A DNA stretch of 64,000 bases from Salinicoccus sp. RF5 (GCF_020786625.1 NZ_JAJGRC010000003.1:124001-188000); one strand, 5' to 3'. Positions 52,622-62,077 are shown, numbered from the stretch's first letter. Numbers and translations: made by a program. Notes: generated by a model from the sequence alone, not told the origin.

Positions 52622-53755
52622 CTATATGTTACTCAGCGCCTGATCGAGATCTTCCTTCAGGTCATCGATATTTTCTATGCCGACGGACAGGCGGAGCAGG
52701 TTCTCGGGCGCACGTGTCAATTCCTTTTCCACAGAGTAGCGGTGCTCGATATAGCTGTGGGTGCCACCGAGGCTCGTGGCCTGCGTGATGAGCGCGACAG
52801 TATTGGCGACTGTGAGCGCCTCCTTCTCTCCGCCTTTGACCTGGAACGACAAGAGTCCGCCGAAATCGCTCATCTGCTTCTTGGCGACCTCATGGCTCGG
52901 ATGGTTTTCAAGCCCTGGATAATGGACGACTTCGACCCTGTCATGCTGCTTCAGGAAGTCGGCGATCTCTTTGGCATTGGCGCAGTGGACACGCATCCGT
53001 GCAGACAGGCTCTGCACACCGCGTAGGGCCAGCCAGCAGTCGAATGAAGATGGCACAGCGCCTTTGGCATGCTGCCAGTTGCGCAGGTTGGTGAGCATCT
53101 GTGTATCCTCTTTCGCAACGACCGCGCCGAGGAGCAGGTCGCTGTGGCCGCCGATGTACTTGGTGACGGAATGGAGCGAGAAGTCGACGCCGAGGGCGAG
53201 CGGATTCTGCAGCATCGGTGTGGCGGCTGTATTGTCTATGACGGTGTAGGCGCCGGCTTCTGTGGCAATCTCGACGACGGCTTCGATGTCGGTGATCTTG
53301 ATCTGGGGATTGGACGGGGTTTCCATCCAGACGAGTCCGGTATCCGCCTCCTCGACCGTTTCCCTCACGGCGTTGAGGTCGGTCATGTCGACTGTGACAA
53401 TGTCATACCGTCTGCCGATGTCCGTCTCGCCGATCAATGTGCGGACGCCGAAATACATATCATCAGCCATGACGATGCGCTGGGATTTCTCAGCAGGCAG
53501 GGATTCGATCACCGAGGCGATCGCCGCCATGCCTGAAGCATATGTCACGCAGTCATATCCATTTTCAAGTTCCGTCAGGCATGCTTCCAGCGACCGGCGG
53601 TTCGGGTTGTCCCCCCGGCTGTACATGAAGCCATCCGTATAGGACCCATCTTCAGCCCGCTCATATGTAGTGGATAGGTGGATTGGTGTCGTGACCGCGC
53701 CTGTGACGGGGTCGACCTTGCGTCCTGCATGGACGGCTTTTGTTTCAAAACGCAT
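52622..53755 (-). CDS. Cys/Met metabolism PLP enzyme (cystathionine gamma-lyase/synthase-like)
   Basis: A 377-residue fold-type I PLP enzyme of the trans-sulfuration family. Seen are the N-terminal TKAVHAGRKVDPVTGAV, the phosphate-binding YASGMAAIASV, the METPSNP motif, the PLP lysine in SVTKYIGGHSD and the C-terminal RLSVGIENIDDL. It could be a cystathionine gamma-lyase, beta-lyase or gamma-synthase; MetC-like and MccB-like functions cannot be separated by eye. It is monocistronic between a terminator and a divergent M20 gene. Confidence 0.88.
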   Translation of the reverse strand: MRFETKAVHAGRKVDPVTGAVTTPIHLSTTYERAEDGSYTDGFMYSRGDNPNRRSLEACLTELENGYDCVTYASGMAAIASVIESLPAEKSQRIVMADDMYFGVRTLIGETDIGRRYDIVTVDMTDLNAVRETVEEADTGLVWMETPSNPQIKITDIEAVVEIATEAGAYTVIDNTAATPMLQNPLALGVDFSLHSVTKYIGGHSDLLLGAVVAKEDTQMLTNLRNWQHAKGAVPSSFDCWLALRGVQSLSARMRVHCANAKEIADFLKQHDRVEVVHYPGLENHPSHEVAKKQMSDFGGLLSFQVKGGEKEALTVANTVALITQATSLGGTHSYIEHRYSVEKELTRAPENLLRLSVGIENIDDLKEDLDQALSNI

Positions 53756-53964
53756 AAATATCCCTCTCTTCTAAAATGTATACTCCCCATTATATAACTT
53801 ATTGACTGAATAATCATTCAATGGAATGCGATTTCGATATGTCTTTGATGAGGGCCATTGAAATTATGCTTAAAATTTCATATCTGTTTCACGTATGGAA
53901 AGCTGATATATGTTTTAATGGTAGTGAAGAATAATGTGAATTTTTTAATAAAGGAGTCATTAAG

Positions 53965-55179
53965 ATGCAATTGAAGGAAAAATTATTCAAGAAGCTGGAA
54001 GAGAAGGAAGAACGGATGGTGGAAATCCGCCGCCATCTGCATGAGAATCCGGAACTGTCGTTTGAAGAAGCGGAGACGGCAAAGTACATCCTCAATTTCT
54101 ATAAGGATCAGGATGTGAAGGTCAAATCCGAAGTCGGGAATGGCCATGGCATCATTGTGGAAATCGAAGGGAAGGGGGACGGCCCCGTAATCGGACTGCG
54201 GGCGGACTTTGACGCACTGCCGATCCAGGAGCAGGCGGATGTGCCATTCAAATCCAAGAATGACGGCGTGATGCATGCATGCGGCCATGACGCACATACG
54301 GCGTACCTCCTGATACTGGGTGAATCACTGATCGAGCTGAAGGATGAATGGAATGGCCGGATCAAACTGATCCACCAGCATGCTGAAGAAGTGCCGCCGG
54401 GCGGTGCGAAGAGCATCATGGCATCAGGCGTACTCGATGACCTGGATGAAGTCTACGGCATCCATGTCCTGCCGACGATCGACCAGGGCGAAATCGGCCT
54501 TGTGAAGGGAAATGCACTCACGGGCCGTTCGAACTTCGACCTCAAGATAAAAGGGCAGGGCGGCCACGGTGCCATGCCGCATACGACGAAGGATGCCCTC
54601 GTCGCGGGCGCCTACTTCATCACCAACGCCCAGACGATCATCTCGAGGTTCTCCAATCCCATGCATTCGACGGTCCTGTCCGTGACGGCCTTCGATGCAC
54701 CGGGCGGCTATAACGTCATCCAGGACAGCGTCACATTGAGGGGGACTGCGCGGTATCTCGAGACCGACAGCAAAGAGTTCCTCTACGAATCGATGAAGAA
54801 GGCCGTGCAGAGCATCGAAGACATGTTTGATGTCGAATGTGAGCTGGACTACGTCTATGATTATCCTGTAACCCATAACCATGCGGAACAATGCGAGTTC
54901 CTGGAGGAGATCCTCATGGCGTCGGAGGGCACGTATTTCGACAAGTATACAAACCCTGAACCGCAGTCCGCCTCCGAGGACTTCGCATACTACCTGGAGA
55001 AGATACCGGGCGTATTCCTGTTCGTCGGGGCGAAGCCGGAAGGCGTGGAGACCGCCTATCCAAACCACCATCCGAAATTTGAAGTCAATGAAGACAGCCT
55101 CCTGATCTGTGCCAAATCATTGGGTGAGATTGTACTCAGCCGTCTGGAAAATCTGGGCAAGGGTGACGGAAATGAATAA
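53965..55179 (+). CDS. M20-family amidohydrolase
   Basis: A 404-residue M20D-type amidohydrolase (HipO/N-acyl-amino-acid deacylase group). The metal ligands are visible in ACGHDAHTAYLL (His, Asp), QHAEEVPPGG (Glu, Glu), the dimer-domain GQGGHGAMPH (His) and C-terminal SEDFAYYLEKIPG. It releases an acyl or other group from a modified amino acid. AAAGGAG precedes the ATG. Its stop overlaps the next ATG (ATGAATAA), so it is translationally coupled to a drug-exporter-like protein, and may process or detoxify a common compound. Confidence 0.9.
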   Translation: MQLKEKLFKKLEEKEERMVEIRRHLHENPELSFEEAETAKYILNFYKDQDVKVKSEVGNGHGIIVEIEGKGDGPVIGLRADFDALPIQEQADVPFKSKNDGVMHACGHDAHTAYLLILGESLIELKDEWNGRIKLIHQHAEEVPPGGAKSIMASGVLDDLDEVYGIHVLPTIDQGEIGLVKGNALTGRSNFDLKIKGQGGHGAMPHTTKDALVAGAYFITNAQTIISRFSNPMHSTVLSVTAFDAPGGYNVIQDSVTLRGTARYLETDSKEFLYESMKKAVQSIEDMFDVECELDYVYDYPVTHNHAEQCEFLEEILMASEGTYFDKYTNPEPQSASEDFAYYLEKIPGVFLFVGAKPEGVETAYPNHHPKFEVNEDSLLICAKSLGEIVLSRLENLGKGDGNE

Positions 55180-56572
55180 TGAAGCCGGGGGCGTGTCGAA
55201 CCGCTCGGGGAATATGATCATCCTCGGAATCGTGCTTGCGATCCTGACCTATTGGCTGTTTGCACAGACCTTCCTGAACCTGGGTGCGAATCTGCAGAAC
55301 ACCTTCAATACATCACAGGGCATCATCAACCTGTCGATCAGCCTGACCTCGCTCATCACAGGCATATTCATGGTGGCTGCCGGGAACCTGTCGGATAAGC
55401 TCGGGAAGGTCCGGTTCACCTTCATCGGCATCATACTGAGCATCATCGGTTCCGTGATGCTGATCATCACCGGCAATGCATACATCATGCTGGCGGGACG
55501 TGTCATCCAAGGCTTCTCGGCCGCAATGCTCATGCCGGCGACGATTTCCATACTGAACAGCATATTTGAAGGGGAGAAGCGCCGCGGTGCATTGAGCTGG
55601 TGGTCCATCGGTGCGTTCGGTGGTACCGGATTCGCCTCGTTCTTCGGCGGTGCCGTCTCCACCTACCTGGGATGGCAATGGATCTTCATCATCTCCATTG
55701 CACTCTCATTCCTCGCGCTGTTCCTTTTGAAGGAATTGAGGCACCATACGGTGCCACTGCCAAAAGGCGGATTATCATTCGACTATGCAGGTCTTGCGAT
55801 CTTCACCATCCTGATGGCAGCCCTCAGCATATTCATCACCCAGGGTGACACGTTCGGATGGCTCAGCCCCATCTCACTCGTGCTCATTGCGGTGGTCGTA
55901 ATCAGTGCAGCCACCTTCTACTTGGTGGAAAAGAAGAAGGAAAAACCGCTCATCGACTTCTCGCTCTTCGCCAATCGCTCCTATACCGGCGTCACGGCAG
56001 GGAACTTCCTGCTGAACATGTCCGTCGGGAGCATCGCGGTGTTCAACATCTACACACAGTCGAACCTTGGGCTGACTGCTTTCCAGTCGGGACTGGTGAC
56101 ACTGCCGTATGTGATCCTGCTGCTGCTCCTCGTGCGGGTAGGCGAAAAGAGCATCGCCAAGTATGGACCGAAGAAGGCATTGATGGCCGCACCGGTACTG
56201 CTTTCGGTCGGCGTGGTCTTCCTGACGCTGACGTTCTTCGATGGGCTCGGGTTCATCATCAGCGCACTGATCGGATTTTCATTCTTTGGTGCGGGCGTCG
56301 GACTGTTCGCCACCCCTGCACTGGATACCGCAGTGTCCTCGCTGCCATCGGATAAGACAGGTGTCGCCTCCGCGATATTCAAAATGGCGTCGACATTGGG
56401 GCAGGGGTTCGGCATTGCGATTCTCGTCTCGGCCTATTCCCTGCTGAACGGCCTGTTCGGCATCGAGTGGGCGGCGAGCGGCGCCTTCATGGTGAACATC
56501 GCCATCATCATCACGGCATTCCTCTTCATCAAAGTATTCCTGCCGGAAAAAGTGGATGAGATTGTAGAATGA
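55172..56572 (+). CDS. MFS drug exporter, DHA2/14-helix type (SdrM-like)
   Basis: A 466-residue membrane protein with about 14 helices in the DHA2 drug:H+ antiporter group. The motif A region is GNLSDKLGKVRFTFIG, motif C-like GSVMLIITGNAY, and the FSAAMLMPATISILNSIF segment is conserved. It resembles S. aureus SdrM, whose locus also holds an M20 hydrolase; this synteny is from memory. It starts at ATG 55172, overlapping the M20 stop by 8 bases. A terminator follows at 56577. Confidence 0.85.
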   Translation: MNNEAGGVSNRSGNMIILGIVLAILTYWLFAQTFLNLGANLQNTFNTSQGIINLSISLTSLITGIFMVAAGNLSDKLGKVRFTFIGIILSIIGSVMLIITGNAYIMLAGRVIQGFSAAMLMPATISILNSIFEGEKRRGALSWWSIGAFGGTGFASFFGGAVSTYLGWQWIFIISIALSFLALFLLKELRHHTVPLPKGGLSFDYAGLAIFTILMAALSIFITQGDTFGWLSPISLVLIAVVVISAATFYLVEKKKEKPLIDFSLFANRSYTGVTAGNFLLNMSVGSIAVFNIYTQSNLGLTAFQSGLVTLPYVILLLLLVRVGEKSIAKYGPKKALMAAPVLLSVGVVFLTLTFFDGLGFIISALIGFSFFGAGVGLFATPALDTAVSSLPSDKTGVASAIFKMASTLGQGFGIAILVSAYSLLNGLFGIEWAASGAFMVNIAIIITAFLFIKVFLPEKVDEIVE

Positions 56573-56576
56573 ATTG

Positions 56577-56618
56577 AAAATTGCCCATGCTACAAAACTG
56601 GAGCGTGGGCAATTTTTT
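56577..56618. terminator. Bidirectional terminator after the MFS exporter
   Basis: AAAATTGCCCA and TGGGCAATTTT arms with additional GCT/AGC pairs, then a T-run. Confidence 0.88.
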
Positions 56619-56652
56619 ATGTTGTATCCGTTTCGCTGTCGGAGAAACCAAA

Positions 56653-57936
56653 TCAGCTGTGCAGTACCTGAATGATGTCCGTCCGGGTGACGATGCCGAT
56701 TGGCTGGCCGTCCTCCATCACCGGCAGCCGGCCGATATTATGGGTGATGATCAGTTCCTCTATTTCCTCCATGGTCGTTTCAGGCTTGATGGTGACCGGG
56801 TCCTCACGCATGAAGGCCTTGACGGGGGCATGGCCGAGATCATGCCGATTCGCCTTGTCGATATCCCGCAGCGTGATGATGCCGATCAGACTGCCGTCTT
56901 CCATGACGGGACACCCGGAGTATCCACGCTGTTCGATCAGACTTTCGACATCTTCGACTCTGGTATCGGGCGTAATGGTTTCGACAGGATGCGACATGAT
57001 GTCGCGGGCGATGACCGCCTTTTTCAGAATAAGGTCAAGATGATCATCCACCTGTGCCACCACATCCTCCAGTTCACTTTTCCGGACTGTGGCTGAACCC
57101 GCCCGGGGATGTCCGCCGCCCCCGAATGCTTCAAGCAGGGGACGGAGATCGATCCTGTTCGAATTCCCGCGGCCCACGATGTGTACATGCTTCTCCATCT
57201 TGACCACAGTCAGCACGGCATCGGCACCGCTCAGTTCCAGCAGTTTGTCGGTGATCGTCGCAAGCTCTATCAGGAAGCCGTCGATCTGGTGGGCACTGAC
57301 AATCAGCGTCAGCCCATCCTGATCGATCGTCTTTGCATCGCTGAATAGCTCGGTCAGGAGATGCTGCTGGTCGGGGTTCAGCTTATAGTCGGAGAACCGC
57401 TGGATCACTTCTAGGTTCATATCCTGTTCCAGCAGGAAGCTCGCGGCGATGAAGTCCCGGCTGGTGGTGTTCGGGAATGTGAAGGCGCCTGTATCCGTAT
57501 AGATGCCGAGACCGAATAGGGTGGCTTCAAGCGGGGACACGGAAAGCCCCCGCTTTATGATCTCTTCAATCAGCAGGGTCACCGTCGCACCGACCGGTTC
57601 TATCACTTCATGATCGCTTTTGACATTATTTTCACCCGGCGTATGGTGATCATAGACGGTGATGGTCATCTGTCCTTCATCGAGTTTGCCGGTGTGGTTG
57701 CCGAGCCTTGATATGGACGCTACATCCACCAGGATCAGGTCGGTCACTTCCGTCCAGTCGACATGCGTATCCTCGATCAGATTGAAGCTGTCCCTGTAGA
57801 TGGCGAGGAACTGCCTGACAGGAGCCGTCTGTTCATTCGGGATGACGACTGCTGCGTCCGGGTGGAGCCTGCTTGCTGCAATCAATGAAGCAAGCGCATC
57901 AAAGTCGGTATTCACATGTGAAATGATCACCTGCAT
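56653..57936 (-). CDS. DHH-DHHA1 phosphoesterase with tandem CBS domains
   Basis: A 427-residue protein. An N-terminal DHH phosphoesterase (HVNTDFDALAS, then VYDHHTPG) is followed by DHHA1 (GGGGHPRAGSATV, about residues 270-285) and two CBS domains (RDIMSHPVETITPD and VKAFMREDPVTIKPE onwards). The same order begins the large CCA-adding/poly(A) polymerases of some bacteria; here the polymerase is absent, leaving a 427-residue stand-alone phosphoesterase. It may cleave nanoRNA, pAp or a cyclic dinucleotide product, with CBS domains sensing adenine nucleotides. AGGAGGTG precedes the ATG. Confidence 0.85.
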   Translation of the reverse strand: MQVIISHVNTDFDALASLIAASRLHPDAAVVIPNEQTAPVRQFLAIYRDSFNLIEDTHVDWTEVTDLILVDVASISRLGNHTGKLDEGQMTITVYDHHTPGENNVKSDHEVIEPVGATVTLLIEEIIKRGLSVSPLEATLFGLGIYTDTGAFTFPNTTSRDFIAASFLLEQDMNLEVIQRFSDYKLNPDQQHLLTELFSDAKTIDQDGLTLIVSAHQIDGFLIELATITDKLLELSGADAVLTVVKMEKHVHIVGRGNSNRIDLRPLLEAFGGGGHPRAGSATVRKSELEDVVAQVDDHLDLILKKAVIARDIMSHPVETITPDTRVEDVESLIEQRGYSGCPVMEDGSLIGIITLRDIDKANRHDLGHAPVKAFMREDPVTIKPETTMEEIEELIITHNIGRLPVMEDGQPIGIVTRTDIIQVLHS

Positions 57937-58033
57937 CTACATCACCTCCGTACCACGTAGTCATTGATTCAATTATATCACTACATCAGGAATGAAAATA
58001 TTCATATTATATTTTTCAGCTGGATAACAAAAA

Positions 58034-58069
58034 AAATCCGCATCACCTGTCTGAGGTGATGCGGATTTT
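58034..58069 (-). terminator. Terminator of sceD
   Basis: AAAATCCGCATCACC and GGTGATGCGGATTTT form a 15-bp stem, with T8 on the minus strand. Confidence 0.92.
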
Positions 58070-58085
58070 GAATGGGGTGAAGATC

Positions 58086-58799
58086 TTACCACCAGTTGTT
58101 CGCTTGACGGAATTCAATCGCTGCTTCTACGGAACCGTAACGTTCAACAGCATAGTCGAGCATGCCTTCAGTCTGTGTTTCTACAGAACCAGTGCCCCAA
58201 TATTCCTTCGTCTGACCAAGGCCTCTGTAGCCAAGCTCATTGACGGCCTGCGGGTTACCGCTGGATTCAGGCATTACGATGTGCTGCCACATTGCTTCTG
58301 AACCGCCTGCTGCAAGGAACTGCTCCTTAGTGGAACCGTTCGCTGCTGGTGCTGCTGCCTGTACATCTTCAACCTGTTGTGTCTGTTGTACCGGCTCTTC
58401 TTCAACGACCTGTGGTGCTTCTTCTTGAGTTTCCACTTCAGCTGGCTGTTGTGGCGCAGCTTCCTGCGTTTCTTCTTCAGTCACCTGCGGTGCCGCTTGT
58501 TGAGGCGCCTCTTGTGGTGCTGCCTCTGCCACTTCCGGTGTTTCTACGCTGTAGCCGCCATAGGACCATGTGTAGTACGTGCCATCGGATTCGAAGTTGT
58601 AGTTGACGCCATCAACAGTGAAGTTGTAGCTGTATTCACCTTCGTGGATCGGTGCATTGTTCAGTGCGCTTGAGTTGTTCTGCGCCATCTGCGCGAGTTG
58701 GTCTTTATTGACCTCTGAAGCTTCTGCATTCTGGTCGGCTGCGATGCCGGATACGCCAAGTCCAAGTGCGAGTGTCGTCGTCAGTATTGTTTTCTTCAT
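58086..58799 (-). CDS. sceD: SceD/IsaA-type secreted lytic transglycosylase
   Basis: A 237-residue secreted protein. The signal peptide (KKTILTTTLALGLGVSGIAADQNAEA) ends near Ala-Glu-Ala 27. A short aromatic segment repeats YNFTVDGVNYNFESDGTYYTW, then a Pro/Gln/Glu/Ala-rich linker (about 88-155). The C-terminal ~80 residues are the transglycosylase-like domain with the catalytic Glu in HIVMPESSGNPQAVN and the ending QANNWW. Such staphylococcal autolysins cleave peptidoglycan and are under WalKR control; a clear WalR box was not found here. GGAGGATG precedes the ATG. Confidence 0.9.
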   Translation of the reverse strand: MKKTILTTTLALGLGVSGIAADQNAEASEVNKDQLAQMAQNNSSALNNAPIHEGEYSYNFTVDGVNYNFESDGTYYTWSYGGYSVETPEVAEAAPQEAPQQAAPQVTEEETQEAAPQQPAEVETQEEAPQVVEEEPVQQTQQVEDVQAAAPAANGSTKEQFLAAGGSEAMWQHIVMPESSGNPQAVNELGYRGLGQTKEYWGTGSVETQTEGMLDYAVERYGSVEAAIEFRQANNWW

Positions 58800-59209
58800 A
58801 AAAAAATCTCATCCTCCATGAATGGGTATATTATTTATCAATTGATTGTTTTTAATCTTCAGGGTGCATCATGTTTTGATGTCCTGCTTTTTCCAAGACA
58901 AGACACACTATAACACGTGTATTCCCGCCTGTGGTTACAGGCAAATAATAATGATATTACAAAATACACGGGTGTCTGTAATGTGGAGATATGACTGTAA
59001 TATTTGAGAAAATTACAACCCCATGGATAATTATATTTTCTAAGGTTTGATTTTCATTGAGCCAACATAACGATGTAGTAATAAGAGCATCTGTTATCAC
59101 TTTAATAGAATAACAAGGTGATTAAAAATAACCACTATGTTACAGTATATGTAAATGATTACATCCTAATAGCTGAGAGCAAATACATAAATGAGGAGAG
59201 GGTTTGATT
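58800..59209. other. Intergenic region upstream of sceD and a divergent gene
   Basis: No gene seen. TATAGT on the minus strand (near 58908-58913) is a plausible sceD -10; GCCTGT, GGTT, ACAGGC (58930-58945) is an inverted repeat; TGTAAT occurs twice near 58978 and 58994. None matches the WalR box spacing. The region is AT-rich. Confidence 0.35.
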
Positions 59210-60211
59210 ATGAAGAGAATAGTCGCTTTCTGGAATAACAATAAAAAAGAAAGTTGGTTTATTGTTATGTTCCTTCTATTGTTTTTTCCAGTAGGTCTAT
59301 ATCTTATGTGGCGTTATTCTGAATGGGACAAGAAACCTAAATGGATTGTTACAGGAGTTTTTGCTTTGTTTGTGGTATTTAATCAAGGCGACGACGAAGC
59401 AGAAGACATAATCACCGATGAACCGGACGAGGTTCAAGCTGTCGAAGAGTCTGATGAAGTCCATGAAGAAACTAATAAAGAAGAAGCAAAGAAGGCAGCC
59501 GAAGAGGAGCGTAAGCAGGAAGAAGCAGAGAAGGCAGCCGAAGAGGGGCGTAAGCAGGAAGAAGCAGAGAAGGCAGCCGAAGAGGAGCGTAAGCAGGAAG
59601 AAGCGGAGAAAGCAGCTGAAGAGGAACGTAAGCAGGAAGAAGCGGAGAAGGCAGCTGAAGAGGAACGTAAGCAGGAGGAAGCGGAGAAGGCAGCTGAAGA
59701 GGAACGTAAGCAGGAAGAAGCGGAGAAGGCAGCTGAAGAGGAACGTAAGCAGGAAGAAGCGGAGAAGGCAGCTGAAGAGGAGCCTGAGCAAGAGGAAGCG
59801 GAGAAAGCAGCTGAAGAAGTTGCTGAGCTATCTACAGAAGAGTATAAGGAAATAGTGGAATCTTATATGGTGCAGCTTATAACTGTAGGTGAAGATTTAA
59901 GCGAGTTTGGGCTGGAGTTGGAAAACGCAGGACTGACTTTAAGAGCTAAAGATCTAATTTATAGTGCTCATATGGGTTACGATTTAATGAGTGAACGTTT
60001 AGATGAGGAACTCGCGGGAAAAATGGTACCGGTTGAATACCAAAGATTTCATGAGGAGTTATTGGACTTTGATCGAAACATAGGAGAATACTTAAGAGAT
60101 ACATTTAATGCAAGCGAGAATGAAGACTTATTTGCCATGGAAAATGCAGCTTCGACCTCGGAACAATTAATAACTCAAATGAATGATTTGGTTTATTTAT
60201 ATCCATTTTAA
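59210..60211 (+). CDS. Membrane protein with a 13-residue coiled-coil repeat
   Basis: A 333-residue protein. The N-terminus has a basic start and two hydrophobic segments (WFIVMFLLLFFPVGLYLMW, then WIVTGVFALFVVFN), then an acidic stretch. Residues about 95-205 are near-perfect copies of the 13-residue unit EEAEKAAEEERKQ, encoded by a 39-bp tandem DNA repeat. The C-terminal ~130 residues (from STEEYKEIVESYMVQL) are a folded, mostly helical region with no match I know. The repeat would form a rigid helix tethering the C-terminal domain to the membrane. ATG 59210 follows GAGGAGAGGG. Confidence 0.75.
   Translation: MKRIVAFWNNNKKESWFIVMFLLLFFPVGLYLMWRYSEWDKKPKWIVTGVFALFVVFNQGDDEAEDIITDEPDEVQAVEESDEVHEETNKEEAKKAAEEERKQEEAEKAAEEGRKQEEAEKAAEEERKQEEAEKAAEEERKQEEAEKAAEEERKQEEAEKAAEEERKQEEAEKAAEEERKQEEAEKAAEEEPEQEEAEKAAEEVAELSTEEYKEIVESYMVQLITVGEDLSEFGLELENAGLTLRAKDLIYSAHMGYDLMSERLDEELAGKMVPVEYQRFHEELLDFDRNIGEYLRDTFNASENEDLFAMENAASTSEQLITQMNDLVYLYPF
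59488..59812 (+). repeat. 39-bp tandem repeat within the coding sequence
   Basis: About eight copies with synonymous drift: early copies use GCAGCC and GAGCGT, later ones GCAGCT and GAACGT. The reading frame is preserved because the unit is 39 bases. Confidence 0.9.
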
Positions 60212-60236
60212 TAACTTAAGCATTCATGATAAGTAT

Positions 60237-60276
60237 AAAAGGGAAGCTGTCCTAACTTCTGACAGCTTCCCTTTTT
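60237..60276. terminator. Bidirectional terminator between convergent genes
   Basis: AAAAGGGAAGCTGTC and GACAGCTTCCCTTTT, an almost 15-bp stem. Confidence 0.92.
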
Positions 60277-60286
60277 GTATTACATA

Positions 60287-61135
60287 TTAGAAATCCACGT
60301 CGTTCGGGTCCATGCCGGAGAAACCGATATTTTCCATCGCATCGATCGTCTTCATGTCCTCATCCATGATTTCGAAATCGAAGATGTCCGTGTTCTCTTC
60401 GATGCGGGATGGGGTGACGGATTTCGGCAGTGGCAGCACATCGTTCTGCAGTACATAACGGATGCACAGCTGTGCGACGGACTTTTCGTATTTATCGGCG
60501 ATCTTTGTGAGGTCTTCATTCTCGAGCAGGCGGCCGGAACCGATCGGGCTCCATGCTTCGACCAGGATGTCATGCTCCCGGCAGAGGTCGACGACCGCGT
60601 CCTGCGTGTGGCCCGGGTGGTATTCGATCTGGTTGACCATCGGCTTCACTTCCGCATCGAGGAGTGCTTCCAGATGGTTCGTCATGAAGTTCGAGACCCC
60701 GATGGCCTTTATCTTTCCTTCATTATAGAGCTCAGTCATCGCCTTCCATGTATCCAGGTTGATCTCTTTCCAGTCGTCGAACTGCTTTTCGTTCGCCGGC
60801 CAGTGGATGAGATAGAGGTCGAGGTAATCCGTGCCGAGTTCCTTGAGTGTGTTCTCGAAAGCGTTCTTCGTATTCTCATAGCCACGGTCTTCATTCCACA
60901 GCTTGCTTGTGATGAAGATGTCTTCACGGGCAACTCCCGATTCCCTGATCGCCTTGCCGACACTGCCTTCATTCTTATAGGCCGCTGCCGTATCTATATG
61001 ACGGTAGCCGGATACGAGTGCCTGTGTGACGGCGTTCACTGCCGTGTCGCCATCCGGCGTCTGCCATGTGCCGAAACCGACCTTCGGGATTTCGACTCCG
61101 TTGGATAGCTTGAATGTACTAGTCAAATGTTCCAT
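60287..61135 (-). CDS. Aldo/keto reductase
   Basis: A 282-residue NADPH-dependent aldo/keto reductase. Catalytic residues are seen: Asp and Tyr in YRHIDTAAAYKNE, Lys in FITSKLWNED and His in LYLIHWPANE. NADPH-binding text SPIGSGRLLE and KSVTPSRIEEN lies in the C-terminal half. It reduces methylglyoxal or other aldehydes/ketones in the cytosol. AAGGGG precedes the ATG. Single-gene unit. Confidence 0.92.
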   Translation of the reverse strand: MEHLTSTFKLSNGVEIPKVGFGTWQTPDGDTAVNAVTQALVSGYRHIDTAAAYKNEGSVGKAIRESGVAREDIFITSKLWNEDRGYENTKNAFENTLKELGTDYLDLYLIHWPANEKQFDDWKEINLDTWKAMTELYNEGKIKAIGVSNFMTNHLEALLDAEVKPMVNQIEYHPGHTQDAVVDLCREHDILVEAWSPIGSGRLLENEDLTKIADKYEKSVAQLCIRYVLQNDVLPLPKSVTPSRIEENTDIFDFEIMDEDMKTIDAMENIGFSGMDPNDVDF

Positions 61136-61346
61136 ATCTATACCCCTTACATTTTCTGGTTTGTGGTGCAGAATTCATTTTACCACTCATGAAAATTGAT
61201 GGGTAGGAATGCGCCCATACCTGCTCCAATCTTATATTTCCATTAAAGGTTGCAATACCATTGGAAGTGATTGAAACCTGTAGTAGAATAGGTGGTTATG
61301 ACAATTCGTCATCAGATTATATATTGTAATGTAGAGGAGAGATTCT

Positions 61347-62024
61347 GTGCATGTCAAAGTGCTCTATGAGGACAACCACCTTCTGATCGTCGAAAAGCCC
61401 GTGAACATACCGGTGCAGGGAGACAGCTCGAAGGACAGGGACCTGCAGGAGATGCTGAAGCAGTACATAAAGGATAAGTACAACAAGCCCGGCAACGTAT
61501 ATCTTGGTCTCATCCACAGGCTGGACCGCCCGGTGGGCGGGGCGATGGTATTTGCGAAGACTTCAAAGGCCGCCTCCCGCCTGTCGGATGAGCTGCGCCG
61601 CCAGAAAATCGACAGGAAGTATGTCGCCGTCATCCATGGCCGGCCGAAGCGGAAGGCAGGAAGACTGGTTGATTATTTGTGGAAGGACAGGAAGAAGAAT
61701 ATCGTCAAAGTTGCCGACCGTAAAAAGAATGGTGCGAAAGAAGCCATACTCGACTACAAGGTGCTCGATCAGAATGGGAAACACAGTCTGGCTGAAGTGC
61801 AGCTGCAGACCGGCCGTTCCCATCAGATAAGGGTACAGATGGCCAACCAGGGCACACCGCTCTATGGCGACCAGAAGTACGGCCGCCACATGAACAAGGT
61901 TGGGCAGCAGATCGCCCTTTGGGCATGCAGCCTCAGCGTGAAGCATCCGACAAAGGATGAAATCATATCCGTCGACTGCCCGCCACCTTCCGTCCATCCA
62001 TGGAATAAGTTCCAGCTGCCATGA
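61347..62024 (+). CDS. RluA-family pseudouridine synthase
   Basis: A 225-residue pseudouridine synthase without an S4 domain. The catalytic Asp is in LIHRLDRPVGGAMVFAKT; other family motifs are LIVEKPVNIPVQ, KYVAVIHG and TGRSHQIRVQMA. The start codon is GTG at 61347 after GAGGAGAG. It modifies rRNA or tRNA; the target cannot be assigned from sequence, though the short form resembles RluD-like proteins of Firmicutes such as YhcT/YlyB-type enzymes without S4. Confidence 0.9.
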   Translation: MHVKVLYEDNHLLIVEKPVNIPVQGDSSKDRDLQEMLKQYIKDKYNKPGNVYLGLIHRLDRPVGGAMVFAKTSKAASRLSDELRRQKIDRKYVAVIHGRPKRKAGRLVDYLWKDRKKNIVKVADRKKNGAKEAILDYKVLDQNGKHSLAEVQLQTGRSHQIRVQMANQGTPLYGDQKYGRHMNKVGQQIALWACSLSVKHPTKDEIISVDCPPPSVHPWNKFQLP

Positions 62025-62042
62025 CAGCCGGCGAAATGATGC

Positions 62043-62077
62043 AGCCCCTTGGAAATAGTCCAAGGGGCTTTGGGTTT
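62043..62077 (+). terminator. Intrinsic terminator after the pseudouridine synthase gene
   Basis: AGCCCCTTGGA and TCCAAGGGGCT around AATAG, then T-rich sequence. Confidence 0.85.

Noticed and set aside
58800-59209. WalR-binding site before sceD
   Set aside because: TGTAAT-like half-sites occur, but none has the five-base spacing of the WalR consensus.
59488-59812. Regular 39-bp repeats that could suggest a CRISPR array
   Set aside because: The repeats are contiguous, without unique spacers, and stay in frame within a protein-coding gene.
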